Part shown: positions 13,249-22,750 of the stretch, piece by piece
How the letters are laid out: every line of letters starts with the position of its first letter
How positions within the stretch are numbered: the first letter of the stretch is position 1
NCBI RefSeq assembly: GCF_016861975.1
Contig: NZ_BOMB01000031.1
Location: 1-64,000, forward strand
Source of the DNA: Actinocatenispora rupis
Lineage (GTDB): Bacteria; Actinomycetota; Actinomycetes; Mycobacteriales; Micromonosporaceae
Direction: 5' to 3'
DNA: 64,000 nucleotides
The notes under the pieces: generated by a model
Seen by the model: only the letters and a program-made list of their open reading frames with translations
Told to the model about the DNA's origin: nothing
Database searches by the model: none
Program-made: the position numbers and the translations under genes

Positions 13249-14301
13249 GTGCTGCGACTGCTGGCCGAGCAGGCACGTACCGCACGTGACAGGCTGCCCG
13301 CCGACGTGCACGACTACTACGCCACCGGGTCCGGCGAGGAGGTCACGCTGGGCGAGGCGGAGGCCGGCTGGCTGCGCCACCGGTACCGGCCGCGGGTGCT
13401 GCGCGACGTCAGTCACGTCGACACCGCGGTACGCCTGCTCGATGCGCCGCTCGCCGCCCCCGTCCTCGTCGCGCCGACCGCCTTCCACGGCGGCCTGCAC
13501 CCGGACGGCGAGGTCGCCACCGCCCGCGGTACCGGAGCGGCCGGGTCGCTGCTGGTGCTGTCGTCCCGCTCGTCCCGCCGTATCGAGGACGTCGCCGCCG
13601 CCGCGACCGGCCCCTGGTGGTTCCAGGTGTACGTGCTCGCCGACCCGTCACTGTCCCGGCATCTCGCCCGGCGGGCCGTCGCGGCCGGCGCGGGCGCGCT
13701 CGTCCTCACCGTGGACACGCCGTACACGGGGACCAAGGCACGCGGCGGCGGACCACCGGTGACCGACCGGGAGTATCTGGTCAACCTGGGCGAGCACCTC
13801 GCCGCCGGCACCGACCCGGACACGGCCACCAGCCAGGATCCCGCCTGCACCCTCGACACCCTGCACGACCTGACCGACCAGGGCGTACCGGTGTTCGCGA
13901 AAGGGGTGCTGCGCGGCGACGACGCCGTCGACTGCCTGTCCGCCGGGGCCGCCGGCATCATCGTGTCCAACCACGGCGGACGGCAGCTCGACCGCGCCGT
14001 CGACACCGCGTACGCGCTGCCCGATGTCGTCGCCGCCGTCGCCGGCCGGGCACCCGTCCTCGTCGACGGCGGCATCCGGTCCGGGCGCGACGTCCTGACC
14101 GCGCTCGCGCTCGGCGCCGACGCCGTACTGCTCGGACGGCCCATCCTGTGGGCACTCGCCGCCGACGGCGCCACCGGCGTCACCGCCGCACTCGACGCCG
14201 TCCGTACCGACCTGGCCGAGGCGCTCGCGCTCGCCGGCGCGACCTCCCCCACCGACCTGCCCGACGGACTCCTCGCCGACACCGCCCCACCCCGACCCTG
14301 A
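13249..14301 (+). CDS. FMN-dependent alpha-hydroxy-acid oxidase/dehydrogenase
   Basis: This 350-residue protein is of the glycolate oxidase/lactate dehydrogenase family, a TIM barrel binding FMN. DYYATGSGEEVTL near residue 25 is the family opening, APTAFHGGLHPDGE corresponds to the FMN loop, and VPVFAKGVLRGDDA carries the active-site Lys. The signature SNHGGRQLD (catalytic His and Arg) precedes PVLVDGGIRSGRDVLTALALGAD, the phosphate-binding strand. The GTG at 13249 follows GAGGGAGG; an overlapping ATG is out of frame. It oxidises a 2-hydroxy acid such as lactate or glycolate; which one is not evident. It is transcribed divergently from ftsY. Confidence 0.88.
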   Translation: MLRLLAEQARTARDRLPADVHDYYATGSGEEVTLGEAEAGWLRHRYRPRVLRDVSHVDTAVRLLDAPLAAPVLVAPTAFHGGLHPDGEVATARGTGAAGSLLVLSSRSSRRIEDVAAAATGPWWFQVYVLADPSLSRHLARRAVAAGAGALVLTVDTPYTGTKARGGGPPVTDREYLVNLGEHLAAGTDPDTATSQDPACTLDTLHDLTDQGVPVFAKGVLRGDDAVDCLSAGAAGIIVSNHGGRQLDRAVDTAYALPDVVAAVAGRAPVLVDGGIRSGRDVLTALALGADAVLLGRPILWALAADGATGVTAALDAVRTDLAEALALAGATSPTDLPDGLLADTAPPRP

Positions 14302-14308
14302 ACGCACG

Positions 14309-14340
14309 ACCGCCCGCCGTCAACGAACACGGCGGGCGGT
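14309..14340. terminator. Hairpin between hydroxy-acid oxidase and helicase
   Basis: A perfect 12-bp stem (ACCGCCCGCCGT / ACGGCGGGCGGT) with an 8-base loop starts 8 bases after the oxidase stop. It lies between two convergent genes and can serve both strands. There is no long U-tract, as usual in actinomycetes. Confidence 0.75.
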
Positions 14341-14417
14341 ACGTCGTACGGATCTGTCGCCTCGGCGAGTCGGCCCGCCGCGGTCAGGCGCCGCTGCGGA
14401 CCGGTCCGGTGGTGCGG

Positions 14418-16442
14418 TCAGTTGCCGCGGCGGGAGTTCCACCGGGGCTTACGCTCGCTGCGCGGCGGCTTGCCCGGGTGCCGGGCGTCGCCACGCGGGT
14501 GCTCGCCCCGCTGCCGCGGCTCGTCGTACCGCGGGCGGCGGTCGTCGAAGCGCGGGCCGCGCTCCTCGTACCGCTGGGTGCGGTCGCGCGGACCCCGCTC
14601 GTCGCGGCGCGGCGTACGGTGCGCGGCGTCGCCGGAGCGGGCGCCACGGTCCTCGTACCGGCTGCCGCGGTCGTCGGCGCCGTCCCGCTGCCGCGGCGGC
14701 CGGAACCCCCCGTCGGTACGGCGCTGGCCGCCGGCACCGCGGTCGTCGCGACGCTGACCACGGAAGCCGCCGTCCTCACGACGCGGGCCACGGAAACCCT
14801 CGCCGTCACGACGCTGACCGCGAAAGCCGCCCTCGTCGCGACGCTGACCACGGAAGCCATCGTCCTCACGACGCGGGCCACGGAAACCCTCGCCGTCACG
14901 ACGCTGACCGCGGAAGCCACCGTCCTCACGACGCTGACCGCGGAACCCGTCGCCGTCGCGGCGCGGACCGTCGTCGTCCCGACGCGTAGCACGGAAACCC
15001 TCGCCGTCGCGACGCTGGCCACGGAACCCGTTGCTGTCGCGGCGCGGACCGTCGTCGTCGCGGCGCGTACCGCGGAAACCGTCATCGTCGCGGCGCGTAC
15101 CGCGGAAACCGTCGCCGCGCGAGCCGCGGAACCCGTCGCCGTCGCGGCGCGGACCCGACCGGTACGGCCGGCCGCCGGAGGACTCGCGGCGGGGCCGGCG
15201 GGACGGCTCCGGCTCAACGGGCACCGGGACGCCGCTGGGCGCCTGGGCGCCGGTGACCTCGGCGAGCATCGGGTCGATCCCGTCCTCGTCCAGCCGTACG
15301 CGGAGGCGCTTGGCGTCGACCCCGGCCTGCCGAGTGATCGACTCGGTCGCGCGGCGCTGCCGCGGGGTGACGAGCGTGACGACGGTGCCCGAGCCACCGG
15401 CCCGCGCGGTACGCCCGGCGCGGTGCAGGTAGTCCTTCGGGTCGCCGGCCGGGTCGACGTGCAGTACGAGGCTGACGTCGTCGACGTGGATGCCGCGGGC
15501 GGCCACGTCGGTGGCGACCAGCGCGTTGACCCGACCCTCCCGGAACTCGCCGAGCGTACGGGTGCGCACCGCCTGCGTCTTGCCGCCGTGCAGGGCGCGC
15601 GCCCGTACGCCGACGGCGCGCAGCTCCTCCTCCAGCCGGTCCGCGAACGTCCGGGTACGCACGAACAGCAGCGTGCGGCCGTCCCGTCCGGCGATCTGCG
15701 CGGTCACGATCGCCTTGTCGCGCGGCGCCACGAACACCAGGTGGTGCTCCATCGTCGACACCGACGCGGTACCCGGGTCGGTCGAGTGCGTCACCGGGTC
15801 GGTCAGGTACTTCTCGACCAGGCTGTCGACCTCGCCGTCGAGCGTGGCGGAGAACAGCATCCGCTGGCCGTCCGGGCGTACCTGGTCGAGCAGTTCGGTG
15901 ACGGCGGGCAGGAAGCCCATGTCGCACATCTGGTCGGCCTCGTCCAGGACCGTGATCTCCACGTCGGACAGGTCGCAGGCGTGCTGCTCGATCAGGTCGG
16001 CGAGCCGGCCCGGTGTCGCCACGACCAGCTCGGAGCCGCGGCGCAGCTGGTTCACCTGCTTGAGGAACGGGGCGCCGCCGACGACCGCCGCGATGCGTAC
16101 GCCGAGCGCGCGGCCGAGCGGTTCGAGCGCGTCGCGGACCTGCATGGCCAGCTCGCGGGTGGGCACCAGGACCAGGCCGCGGGGCCGCTTGGGCGCGGCG
16201 TCCGGGCCGTCGGCGAGCCGCACCAGGGTGGGCAGGCCGAACGCCAGGGTCTTACCCGACCCGGTACGCCCGCGGCCGAGCACGTCGCGCCCGGCGAGCG
16301 AGTCGGGCAGGGTGGCCGCCTGGATCGGGAACGGCGCGGCCATGCCGCGTCGGTGCAGCACCGACACCAACCGGTCGGGCAGGCCGAAATCGGCGAAGGA
16401 CGGGGAATTCTCCTCGTGAACGGACGCAGCAGAGCTCGTCAA
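14418..16442 (-). CDS. DEAD-box RNA helicase with RGG-like repeat tail
   Basis: The 674-residue ATP-dependent RNA helicase has a core at residues 15-395: Q-motif region FPIQAATLPD, motif I RTGSGKT (59-65), PTRELA, DEAD (167-170), SAT (198-200) and HRAGRTARAG (340-349). Residues 425-674 are a low-complexity basic/acidic tail of about sixteen units like GFRGQRRDG, then Arg/Pro-rich sequence ending KPRWNSRRGN. Such tails bind RNA and promote condensates in cold-shock or ribosome-assembly helicases. The TTG at 16442 is supported by GGAAGG seven bases upstream; no ATG or GTG lies before the Q-motif. Confidence 0.93.
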   Translation of the reverse strand: MTSSAASVHEENSPSFADFGLPDRLVSVLHRRGMAAPFPIQAATLPDSLAGRDVLGRGRTGSGKTLAFGLPTLVRLADGPDAAPKRPRGLVLVPTRELAMQVRDALEPLGRALGVRIAAVVGGAPFLKQVNQLRRGSELVVATPGRLADLIEQHACDLSDVEITVLDEADQMCDMGFLPAVTELLDQVRPDGQRMLFSATLDGEVDSLVEKYLTDPVTHSTDPGTASVSTMEHHLVFVAPRDKAIVTAQIAGRDGRTLLFVRTRTFADRLEEELRAVGVRARALHGGKTQAVRTRTLGEFREGRVNALVATDVAARGIHVDDVSLVLHVDPAGDPKDYLHRAGRTARAGGSGTVVTLVTPRQRRATESITRQAGVDAKRLRVRLDEDGIDPMLAEVTGAQAPSGVPVPVEPEPSRRPRRESSGGRPYRSGPRRDGDGFRGSRGDGFRGTRRDDDGFRGTRRDDDGPRRDSNGFRGQRRDGEGFRATRRDDDGPRRDGDGFRGQRREDGGFRGQRRDGEGFRGPRREDDGFRGQRRDEGGFRGQRRDGEGFRGPRREDGGFRGQRRDDRGAGGQRRTDGGFRPPRQRDGADDRGSRYEDRGARSGDAAHRTPRRDERGPRDRTQRYEERGPRFDDRRPRYDEPRQRGEHPRGDARHPGKPPRSERKPRWNSRRGN
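14703..15137 (-). repeat. In-frame tandem repeats encoding GFRG(Q/P/T)RRD units
   Basis: The DNA coding for residues 436-580 of the helicase consists of 24-30 base imperfect units. A longer period is also visible: the block starting with cgtcctcacg at 14771 recurs at 14861, exactly 90 bases (30 codons) away, with about 50 matching bases. This points to recent duplication by slippage or unequal recombination that kept the frame. Confidence 0.85.
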
Positions 16443-16750
16443 GACAGAACCTTCCGAAAAGAGGGCGCGTCTCTCCTCGAAGGTTCCGCGGCCCGGCCAG
16501 GGCCAACGGGCCCGGCAACACCACGGGAAACCATCACCGGGTGGCAGACCGAGTGCGTGGACAGGCCACCGGGATGAACAAGACGAGCCCGGCGCGGGGT
16601 GCGCCGATGACAGGTACCGAATGAGTCTAGCCGGTCGACGGCGAGTTGATCACCGTGGATCGCCCCGTGTGACGATCACCTCCGGGTACGCCCGGTCACG
16701 TGGCGAAACCGTTTGCCGCCGCCGACGCCGTACCGGCAGGATTCTCCGGC

Positions 16751-17281
16751 GTGGGTGAGGTCATCGTACTGACCGGGATCATGGCCGCCGGCAAGTCGAC
16801 GGTGGCGCAGCTCATCGCCGAGTCACTGCCGCGCGCCGCGCACGTCCGCGGCGACGTGTTCCGGCGGATGGTCGTCAGCGGCCGCGCCGACCCGGCGCCC
16901 GGTACGCCCGACGCCGCCGTCCGCGACCAGCTCGACCTGCGGTACCGGCTGTCCGCGCGAACCGCCGACGAGTACGCCGCGGCCGGGTTCACCGCCGTCG
17001 TTCAGGACATCATCCTCGGCGCCGACCTGCCCGCCTACCTCGGCCGGCTCCGCACCCGACCGCGGTACCTGGTGGTCCTGGCGCCCGCGCCGTCCGCCGT
17101 CGCCGTACGGGACCGCGAGCGCGCCAAGACCGGGTACGCCGGCGGGTGGACCCCGGAGATTCTCGACGGGGAACTGCGCGCCACGCCGCGCCTCGGCCGC
17201 TGGCTCGACACCACCGGGCAGACCGCCGCCGAAACGGCACGGGCGATCCTCGCCGACCTGCCCGCCGCCCGCGTCGACTGA
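16751..17281 (+). CDS. P-loop kinase, shikimate-kinase/zeta-like fold
   Basis: The 176-residue protein starts VGEVIVLTGIMAAGKSTVAQ, with Walker A GIMAAGKST at residues 9-17. RGDVFRRMVVSG follows, then QDIILGADLPAYL and RERAKTGYAGGWTPE, which form the substrate/lid region of small phosphotransferases that act on small alcohols or antibiotics. The GTG at 16751 has AGGA nine bases upstream. An earlier GTG at 16700 would add 17 residues but lacks a ribosome site. Divergent from the helicase, convergent with the downstream SDR. Substrate unknown. Confidence 0.72.
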   Translation: MGEVIVLTGIMAAGKSTVAQLIAESLPRAAHVRGDVFRRMVVSGRADPAPGTPDAAVRDQLDLRYRLSARTADEYAAAGFTAVVQDIILGADLPAYLGRLRTRPRYLVVLAPAPSAVAVRDRERAKTGYAGGWTPEILDGELRATPRLGRWLDTTGQTAAETARAILADLPAARVD

Positions 17282-17420
17282 TCCCGCCGTCGTCGTCCCG
17301 GCGCGACGATCCGCCCCGTCGTCGTACCAGCGCTGCTGCCGATCGACGCGCCGCACCTCGTCGGGGCGCGACGGCGCGGTCACCGCCGAAGGAGCCGTAC
17401 CAGCGGGGCACGCGCACGGG

Positions 17421-18188
17421 TCAGCGCAGGACGCGGCCCTCCATGCCGCCGGCCACGGTCACCGTCTCGCCGCTGACGTGGCCGGACAGCCGGTCCGAGG
17501 CGAGTACGAGGCAGGCGGCGGCGACGTCGGCCGGGCGCCCCAGCTTCGCCAGCGACATCGTGGCCGTACGGGCCCGTACGAAGTCGTCGTCGTCGAGCCG
17601 GTCGGCGTTGCGGTCGGTCGCGGTCCAGCCCGGCGCGACGATGTTGACCCGGCCCGCCGGCGCGATCCGTACGATCTCGTTCTTCAGGCTCAACGCCAGC
17701 CCGGTGAGCGCGGCCTTCGCCGCCGCGTAGTCCGCGTGGTCGGCCTCGCCGAACCGGGCCGCCGTCGACCCGACCAGGACGACCGTGCCGACACCGGTGG
17801 TCGCCACGTGCCGCAGGAACGCGCGGCACACCAGGAACACCGCGTCCAGGTTCGCCGCCATCGTCGTACGCCAGCGCGCCGCGTCCATCTCCCACAGCGG
17901 CACCGCCGGCACCGGGTACTTCCCGGCGTTCGCGACGAGGACGTCGAGCCCGCCCAGGCCGGCCACCGCCCCCGTGACCAGCGCGTCCACCTCGGCCTCG
18001 ACGGTCAGGTCCGCCCCCAGCGCCACCCCGTCGTACGCCGCGGCCAGCTCCCGCGCGCGGTCCGCGCCCGACCGGTGGTGCACGGCGACCCGGGCACCCT
18101 CCGTACCGAACGCGCGGACGATCTCGCCGCCGATGCCGCCCGTCGCGCCCGTGACCAGTACCCGCCGGCCCGCCAGTCCCGTGTCCAT
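17421..18188 (-). CDS. SDR-family NAD(P) oxidoreductase
   Basis: The 255-residue classical short-chain dehydrogenase has the cofactor motif TGATGGIGGEIV (residues about 14-25), VLVANAGK (NAG motif), the catalytic Ser in LVGSTAARFG, and YAAAK (Tyr/Lys). VAGGMEGRVLR closes the C-terminus, as in 3-oxoacyl-ACP-reductase-like members. The ATG at 18188 was chosen; upstream in-frame sequence is non-conserved. It lies 43 bases downstream of the HAD gene and may be the last gene of the smc-HAD-SDR run. Confidence 0.88.
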   Translation of the reverse strand: MDTGLAGRRVLVTGATGGIGGEIVRAFGTEGARVAVHHRSGADRARELAAAYDGVALGADLTVEAEVDALVTGAVAGLGGLDVLVANAGKYPVPAVPLWEMDAARWRTTMAANLDAVFLVCRAFLRHVATTGVGTVVLVGSTAARFGEADHADYAAAKAALTGLALSLKNEIVRIAPAGRVNIVAPGWTATDRNADRLDDDDFVRARTATMSLAKLGRPADVAAACLVLASDRLSGHVSGETVTVAGGMEGRVLR

Positions 18189-18231
18189 GCCGGCCACGGT
18201 AGGGGCCCGCCGGCCCGGCACGGCGGAGGGG

Positions 18232-18861
18232 TCAGGCGGCGGGCTGCGCGAGCGTCGCCGACAGGTACCGCAGGTCGGCGGGTCCGCCGTAGCGGAAGCC
18301 GGCGAGGCCCGCGATGCGCGCACCCCGTACGTTCCGGTCGTCGTCGTCGACGAACAGGCACAGCCGCGCCGGCACGTCGAGCCGCGCGCACGCCGCCGCG
18401 AAGAACTCCGCCGACGGCTTCGCGTGGCCGAGTACCGAGGAGTTGAGGATGGCGTCGACCTCGCCGGTCAGGCCCAACAGAGCCAGATCCGCGTCCAGCC
18501 GGTCAGTCGCGTTCGTGCCCAGGGCCACCGGCACCCCCGACGCGCGCACCTCGCGCACCGCGGCCAGCACCTCCGGCACCACCTCGCCCCGGTACTCCCG
18601 CCACGCGGCGACCGCGCGCGCCGCCCGGTCCGGGTCCTCGGTCGCGGCGGCGACGGCGTCGGTCACTCCCGCCATCCACTCCGCGTCCGGTACCGCGCCG
18701 AGCACCGCCGGCCGCAGCCGCTCCGGTGCGAACGCCAGGTCCGACAGCATCCCCTCGGGCAACCCGTACTCGGACTCGACGGCACGCTGCCGCGCCGGGT
18801 CGAACCGTCGCAGTACGCCGTCCAGGTCGAGCAGCAACGCCCGACACCGCTCCCGTCTCAC
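18232..18861 (-). CDS. HAD-superfamily hydrolase
   Basis: The 209-residue phosphatase-like protein has nucleophile motif I LLLDLDGVLRRFD (residues 8-20), motif II ALGTNATDR, the Lys of motif III in VLGHAKPSAEFF and motif IV FVDDDDRNVRGA. The cap helices (REYRGEVVPEVLAAVREV) indicate the HAD-IA group, typical of phosphoglycolate-phosphatase-like or beta-phosphoglucomutase-like enzymes. Its GTG start overlaps the smc stop as GTGA, so it is translationally coupled to smc. Confidence 0.88.
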   Translation of the reverse strand: MRRERCRALLLDLDGVLRRFDPARQRAVESEYGLPEGMLSDLAFAPERLRPAVLGAVPDAEWMAGVTDAVAAATEDPDRAARAVAAWREYRGEVVPEVLAAVREVRASGVPVALGTNATDRLDADLALLGLTGEVDAILNSSVLGHAKPSAEFFAAACARLDVPARLCLFVDDDDRNVRGARIAGLAGFRYGGPADLRYLSATLAQPAA

Positions 18862-21800
18862 GCGATCTCCGCATCGTTGAGCCGCTGACTGATCACCTGC
18901 GTCACGCCGCCGCGCATGGTCACGCCGTACAGCGCGTCGGCGATCTCCATGGTGCGCTTCTGGTGGGTGATGACGATCAGCTGGGACTCGTTCTGCAGGA
19001 GCTTCATCACGTCCAGCAGGCGGCCCAGGTTCACGTCGTCGAGGGCGGCCTCGACCTCGTCCATCACGTAGAACGGGCTGGGGCGGGCGCGGAAGATCGC
19101 GCACAACAACGCCACCGCCGTCAGCGACCGCTCCCCGCCGGACAGCAGCGACAGCCGCTTCACCTTCTTGTTCGGCGGGCGGGCCTCCACCTCGATGCCG
19201 GTGGTCAGCAGGTCGTCCGGGTCGGTCAGCGACAGCCGGCCCTCGCCACCCGGGAACAGCACCGAGAACACCGTCTCGAACTCCCGCGCCGTGTCCTCGT
19301 ACGCGGTGCGGAAGACCTCCAAGATCCGGTCGTCGACCTCCTTCACCACGGTCAGCAGGTCGCGACGGGTCGCCTTCAGGTCCTCCAACTGCTCCGACAG
19401 GAACTTGAACCGCTCCTCCAGCGCCGCGAACTCCTCCAGCGCCAGCGGGTTCACCTTGCCCAGCAGCGCCAGCTCCCGCTCACCCCGCGCCGCCCTCTTC
19501 TCCTGTACCGGCCGGTCGAACGGCTTCGGCGCAGGCTCCGGCTTGCCGTCCGCCTCGGCCGCGGCGAGCTCGGCGGCGGACGGCGGTACCGGCTGGTCCG
19601 GCCCGTACTCCCCGAGCAGGGTGTCCAGGTCGATGCCGAAGTCCTCGGCCGCCTTGCCCTCCAGCTGCTCGATCCGCATCCGCTGCTCGGCGCGGGCCAC
19701 CTCGTCCCGGTGCATCGCGTCGGTCAGCCGCTCCAGCTCCGCGGCCAGCTCCTTCGCCCGGCCGCGTACCTCCCGCAGTTCGGCCTCGCGGCCCACCCGG
19801 GCGGCCGCCACCGCGTCCCGCTCGGCCGCCGCCGCCGTCAGCGACTCGCCGATCCGGTGCAGCGTGGCCTGCGCCGCCAGCGACACCGCGCGCGCCACCG
19901 CCGCGCCCCGCTCCCGCCGCGCCTTGCGCGCCGCGGCACGCTCCCGCGCCGCCCGCTCCTGCGCGGCCTGCCGGGCCAGCCCGTCCGCCCGGCCGGACAG
20001 CGCGCGCACCCGCTCCTCCGCGGTACGCACCGCCAGCCGCGCCTCCATCTCCGCCTGCCGGGACGGCCCGACCGCCGCGGCCAACTCGTCCCGCCGCGTA
20101 CTGTCCGGGTCCTCGTCGACCGGGGTGTCCTCGGCCAGCCGGAGACGTTCCTCCAGGTCGGCCAGGCCGGCGAGATCGGCGTCGCGGGCATGCTCCGCCT
20201 TCTGCCGGGACGCCTCCAGCCGGTCCGCCTCGCCCTGCGCCGACCGGGCCGCCGCACCCAGCTCCGCCAACCGGCGCGACGCGGCGTTGTGCCGCTGCTC
20301 CGCCTCGCGCAGCGCCTGCTCGACCGCCTTCGCCGCGTCCCGGCGGGTGGCGACCTCGGCGCGCGCCCCGTCCAGCTGCGCACCCAGCGTCTCGACCCGC
20401 TGCTCGGCCTCGGCCCGGCGTTCCTTCGCCTCGTCGACCGCCGCCTGTACCTCGATGAAGCTCGGCGCCGACGCCGACCCGCCCGCCGCGAGGTCCGCGC
20501 CGAGCACGTCGCCGTCTGCGGTCACCGCGCGCAGCGTCGGGTCGTCGGCGACCAGGCTGCGCGCCGCGGCCAGATCCGGCACCAGTACGGTCCGGCCGAG
20601 CACCGCGGTCAGTGCGGGCCGCAGCTCCGCCGGCGACTTCACCACGTCCATCGCCCACCGCGCGCCGCCCGGCAGCGACCCCGCCCCCACCGGTACGTCG
20701 GACGTCGAGCCGACGAGCAGCGTGGCCCGGCCGGCGTCGTCCGCCTTCAGCAGCTCCACCGCGGCGACCGCGTGGTCCACCGCGTGCACCGCCACGGCGT
20801 CCGCGTACTGCCCCAGCGCGGCGGCGACCGCGGCCTCGCAGCCCGGCTCCACCGCCAGCAACGCCGCCACGCTGCCGAGTACGCCGGGGACGCGGTCACC
20901 GGCGGCGAGCAGCGCGCCCGCCCCGTCCTTCCGGCGCAGGCCCATCGCCAGGGCCTCCTCGCGCGCCTTCCACCGGGCGACGTCGCGCTCGGCCGTACGT
21001 TCCGCGTCGGTCAGCTCCTTGACCCGTGCCTCGGCGTCCTGCCGGTCCTGCCGGGCGGTCTGCAGCCGGGTCGCCAGGTCCGCGTCGCCGGACTCGATGC
21101 CGTCGGCCTGCTCCTGCGCCTCGGCCAGCTCCTCGGCCGCCGTCTCGTACCGCGCACGCGCCTCGGCCAGCGCCGCCGACACCCGGGCGATCTCGTCCTG
21201 CGCCGCCTGCGAACGCGACCGCACCGCGTTGACCTGCCCGGTCAGCTTGGCCAGGCCCTCGCGCCGGTCGGCGACCGCCTTGACCGCCGCGACCAGCTCG
21301 CGTTCGGCGTCCTGCAGGTCCGACTCCACCTGCTGCCGGTACTCGACCGTCTCGGCCAGCCGCGCCTTCTCCTCCTCCAGCGCGAACCGCAGTTCGTTCT
21401 CCTGCTCGCGGACCCGCTCGGCCTCGCGTTCCAGGGCGTCGGGGTCGCGGCCGGGGCGTTCGTCCTCGCGGTCCGCGGACAGGAACCGCAGCCGTTCGGC
21501 CGCCAGCTGTCCGGTCGACCGGAACCGCTCCTCCAGCGCCGACAGCCGGTACCAGGTCTCCTGCGCACGGGCCAGTACGGGTGCGTCGGCGGCCAGTTCG
21601 GCCTCCAGTTCGGTCAGCCGGCGCTCCGCCTCCGCCGAGTCCCGCTCCGTACGCTCGCGGCTGCCGCGGACCGACTCCTCGTCGGCGACCTCCTGCTGCA
21701 ACGATCCGCGCAGCGTGGCCAGGTCGTCGGCGAGCAGCCGCAGCCGCGCGTCCCGCAGGTCGGCCTGGATGCCGGCGGCGCGGCGGGCGATCTCGGCCTG

Positions 21801-22421
21801 CTTGCCCAGCGGCTTGAGCTGCCGGCGCAGCTCGCCGGTCAGGTCCTGCACCCGGTTGAGGTTGGCCTGCATCGCGTCCAGCTTCCGCAGCGCCTTCTCC
21901 TTGCGCTTACGGTGCTTCAGGACGCCCGCCGCCTCCTCGATGAACGCCCGCCGGTCCTCCGGCTTCGCGTGCAGTACGGCGTCGAGCTGGCCCTGCCCGA
22001 CGATCACGTGCATCTCCCGGCCGATGCCCGAGTCGGACAGCAGTTCCTGGATGTCCAGCAGCCGGCAGCGGTCCCCGTTGATCTCGTACTCGCCGTCGCC
22101 CGACCGGAACAGCCGCCGCGTGATCGACACCTCGGTGTACTCGATGGGCAGCGCGCCGTCGGTGTTGTCGATGGTGAGCGTGACCTCGGCGCGCCCCAGC
22201 GGCGCGCGGCCGGACGTACCGGCGAAGATCACGTCGTCCATCTTGCCGCCGCGCAGCGCCTTGGCGCCCTGCTCGCCCAGTACCCAGGCGATGGCGTCGA
22301 CGACGTTGGACTTGCCGGACCCGTTCGGGCCCACCACGCAGGTGATGCCCGGCTCCAGCTTCAGCGTCGTGGCCGTGGCGAACGACTTGAAGCCCTTCAG
22401 CGTGAGGCTCTTGAGATGCAC
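18858..22421 (-). CDS. smc: Chromosome segregation protein SMC
   Basis: The 1187-residue condensin ATPase has the N-terminal head Walker A GPNGSGKSN. About 300 residues of coiled coil follow, then a hinge (GVLGSVAALLAVEPGCEAAV to SPAELRPALTAVLG), a second coiled coil, and the C-terminal head with signature LLSGGERSLTAVAL and Walker B FYVMDEVEAALDD. The GTG at 22421 (VHLKSLTLKGFKSF) matches the start of other actinobacterial SMCs; an ATG six codons earlier is possible. It works with ScpAB, whose genes are not in the window. Confidence 0.96.
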   Translation of the reverse strand: MHLKSLTLKGFKSFATATTLKLEPGITCVVGPNGSGKSNVVDAIAWVLGEQGAKALRGGKMDDVIFAGTSGRAPLGRAEVTLTIDNTDGALPIEYTEVSITRRLFRSGDGEYEINGDRCRLLDIQELLSDSGIGREMHVIVGQGQLDAVLHAKPEDRRAFIEEAAGVLKHRKRKEKALRKLDAMQANLNRVQDLTGELRRQLKPLGKQAEIARRAAGIQADLRDARLRLLADDLATLRGSLQQEVADEESVRGSRERTERDSAEAERRLTELEAELAADAPVLARAQETWYRLSALEERFRSTGQLAAERLRFLSADREDERPGRDPDALEREAERVREQENELRFALEEEKARLAETVEYRQQVESDLQDAERELVAAVKAVADRREGLAKLTGQVNAVRSRSQAAQDEIARVSAALAEARARYETAAEELAEAQEQADGIESGDADLATRLQTARQDRQDAEARVKELTDAERTAERDVARWKAREEALAMGLRRKDGAGALLAAGDRVPGVLGSVAALLAVEPGCEAAVAAALGQYADAVAVHAVDHAVAAVELLKADDAGRATLLVGSTSDVPVGAGSLPGGARWAMDVVKSPAELRPALTAVLGRTVLVPDLAAARSLVADDPTLRAVTADGDVLGADLAAGGSASAPSFIEVQAAVDEAKERRAEAEQRVETLGAQLDGARAEVATRRDAAKAVEQALREAEQRHNAASRRLAELGAAARSAQGEADRLEASRQKAEHARDADLAGLADLEERLRLAEDTPVDEDPDSTRRDELAAAVGPSRQAEMEARLAVRTAEERVRALSGRADGLARQAAQERAARERAAARKARRERGAAVARAVSLAAQATLHRIGESLTAAAAERDAVAAARVGREAELREVRGRAKELAAELERLTDAMHRDEVARAEQRMRIEQLEGKAAEDFGIDLDTLLGEYGPDQPVPPSAAELAAAEADGKPEPAPKPFDRPVQEKRAARGERELALLGKVNPLALEEFAALEERFKFLSEQLEDLKATRRDLLTVVKEVDDRILEVFRTAYEDTAREFETVFSVLFPGGEGRLSLTDPDDLLTTGIEVEARPPNKKVKRLSLLSGGERSLTAVALLCAIFRARPSPFYVMDEVEAALDDVNLGRLLDVMKLLQNESQLIVITHQKRTMEIADALYGVTMRGGVTQVISQRLNDAEIA

Positions 22422-22750
22422 TGCCTGTCGATCCTCCATCGAGGCGGGGTACTGACCGCGCGCCGGGGAAGGGCTGCCGGCGGCGCCCACTGGGCAGACG
22501 GCTATCCGAGGGAGGTTACCCCGTCGGTCAGTGGCAACCAGACATCAGCGGGTGACCGGCGCGCCCCGTACCTGCCGGTGGACCGTCGCCGGGCTGCGGC
22601 GACGCGCTGTCCGCCGGGCGGGCCGGGGTTCGTCCGACGCGCCGACCGGGGCCGACGGAACCGGCCCGGGGAGGAAGTTCGGCGGTGGACACAAAGCTGC
22701 GCGCCGACACTGGGCAGCGTCGGCGCGCGGTCGGGCGGCTCGGGTGAGCG
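22422..22750. other. Gene-free stretch upstream of smc
   Basis: These 329 bases between smc and the small coiled-coil gene contain no supported reading frame. They must hold the smc promoter; I cannot pick confident -35/-10 elements in this GC-rich sequence. The only clear structure is the hairpin at 22699-22728. Confidence 0.6.
22699..22728 (-). terminator. Terminator of the small coiled-coil gene
   Basis: A perfect 10-bp stem (GCGCGCCGAC / GTCGGCGCGC) with a 10-base loop lies 22 bases past the stop at 22751. On the minus strand it is followed by AGCTTTGTGT, a weak T-rich run. Confidence 0.75.
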
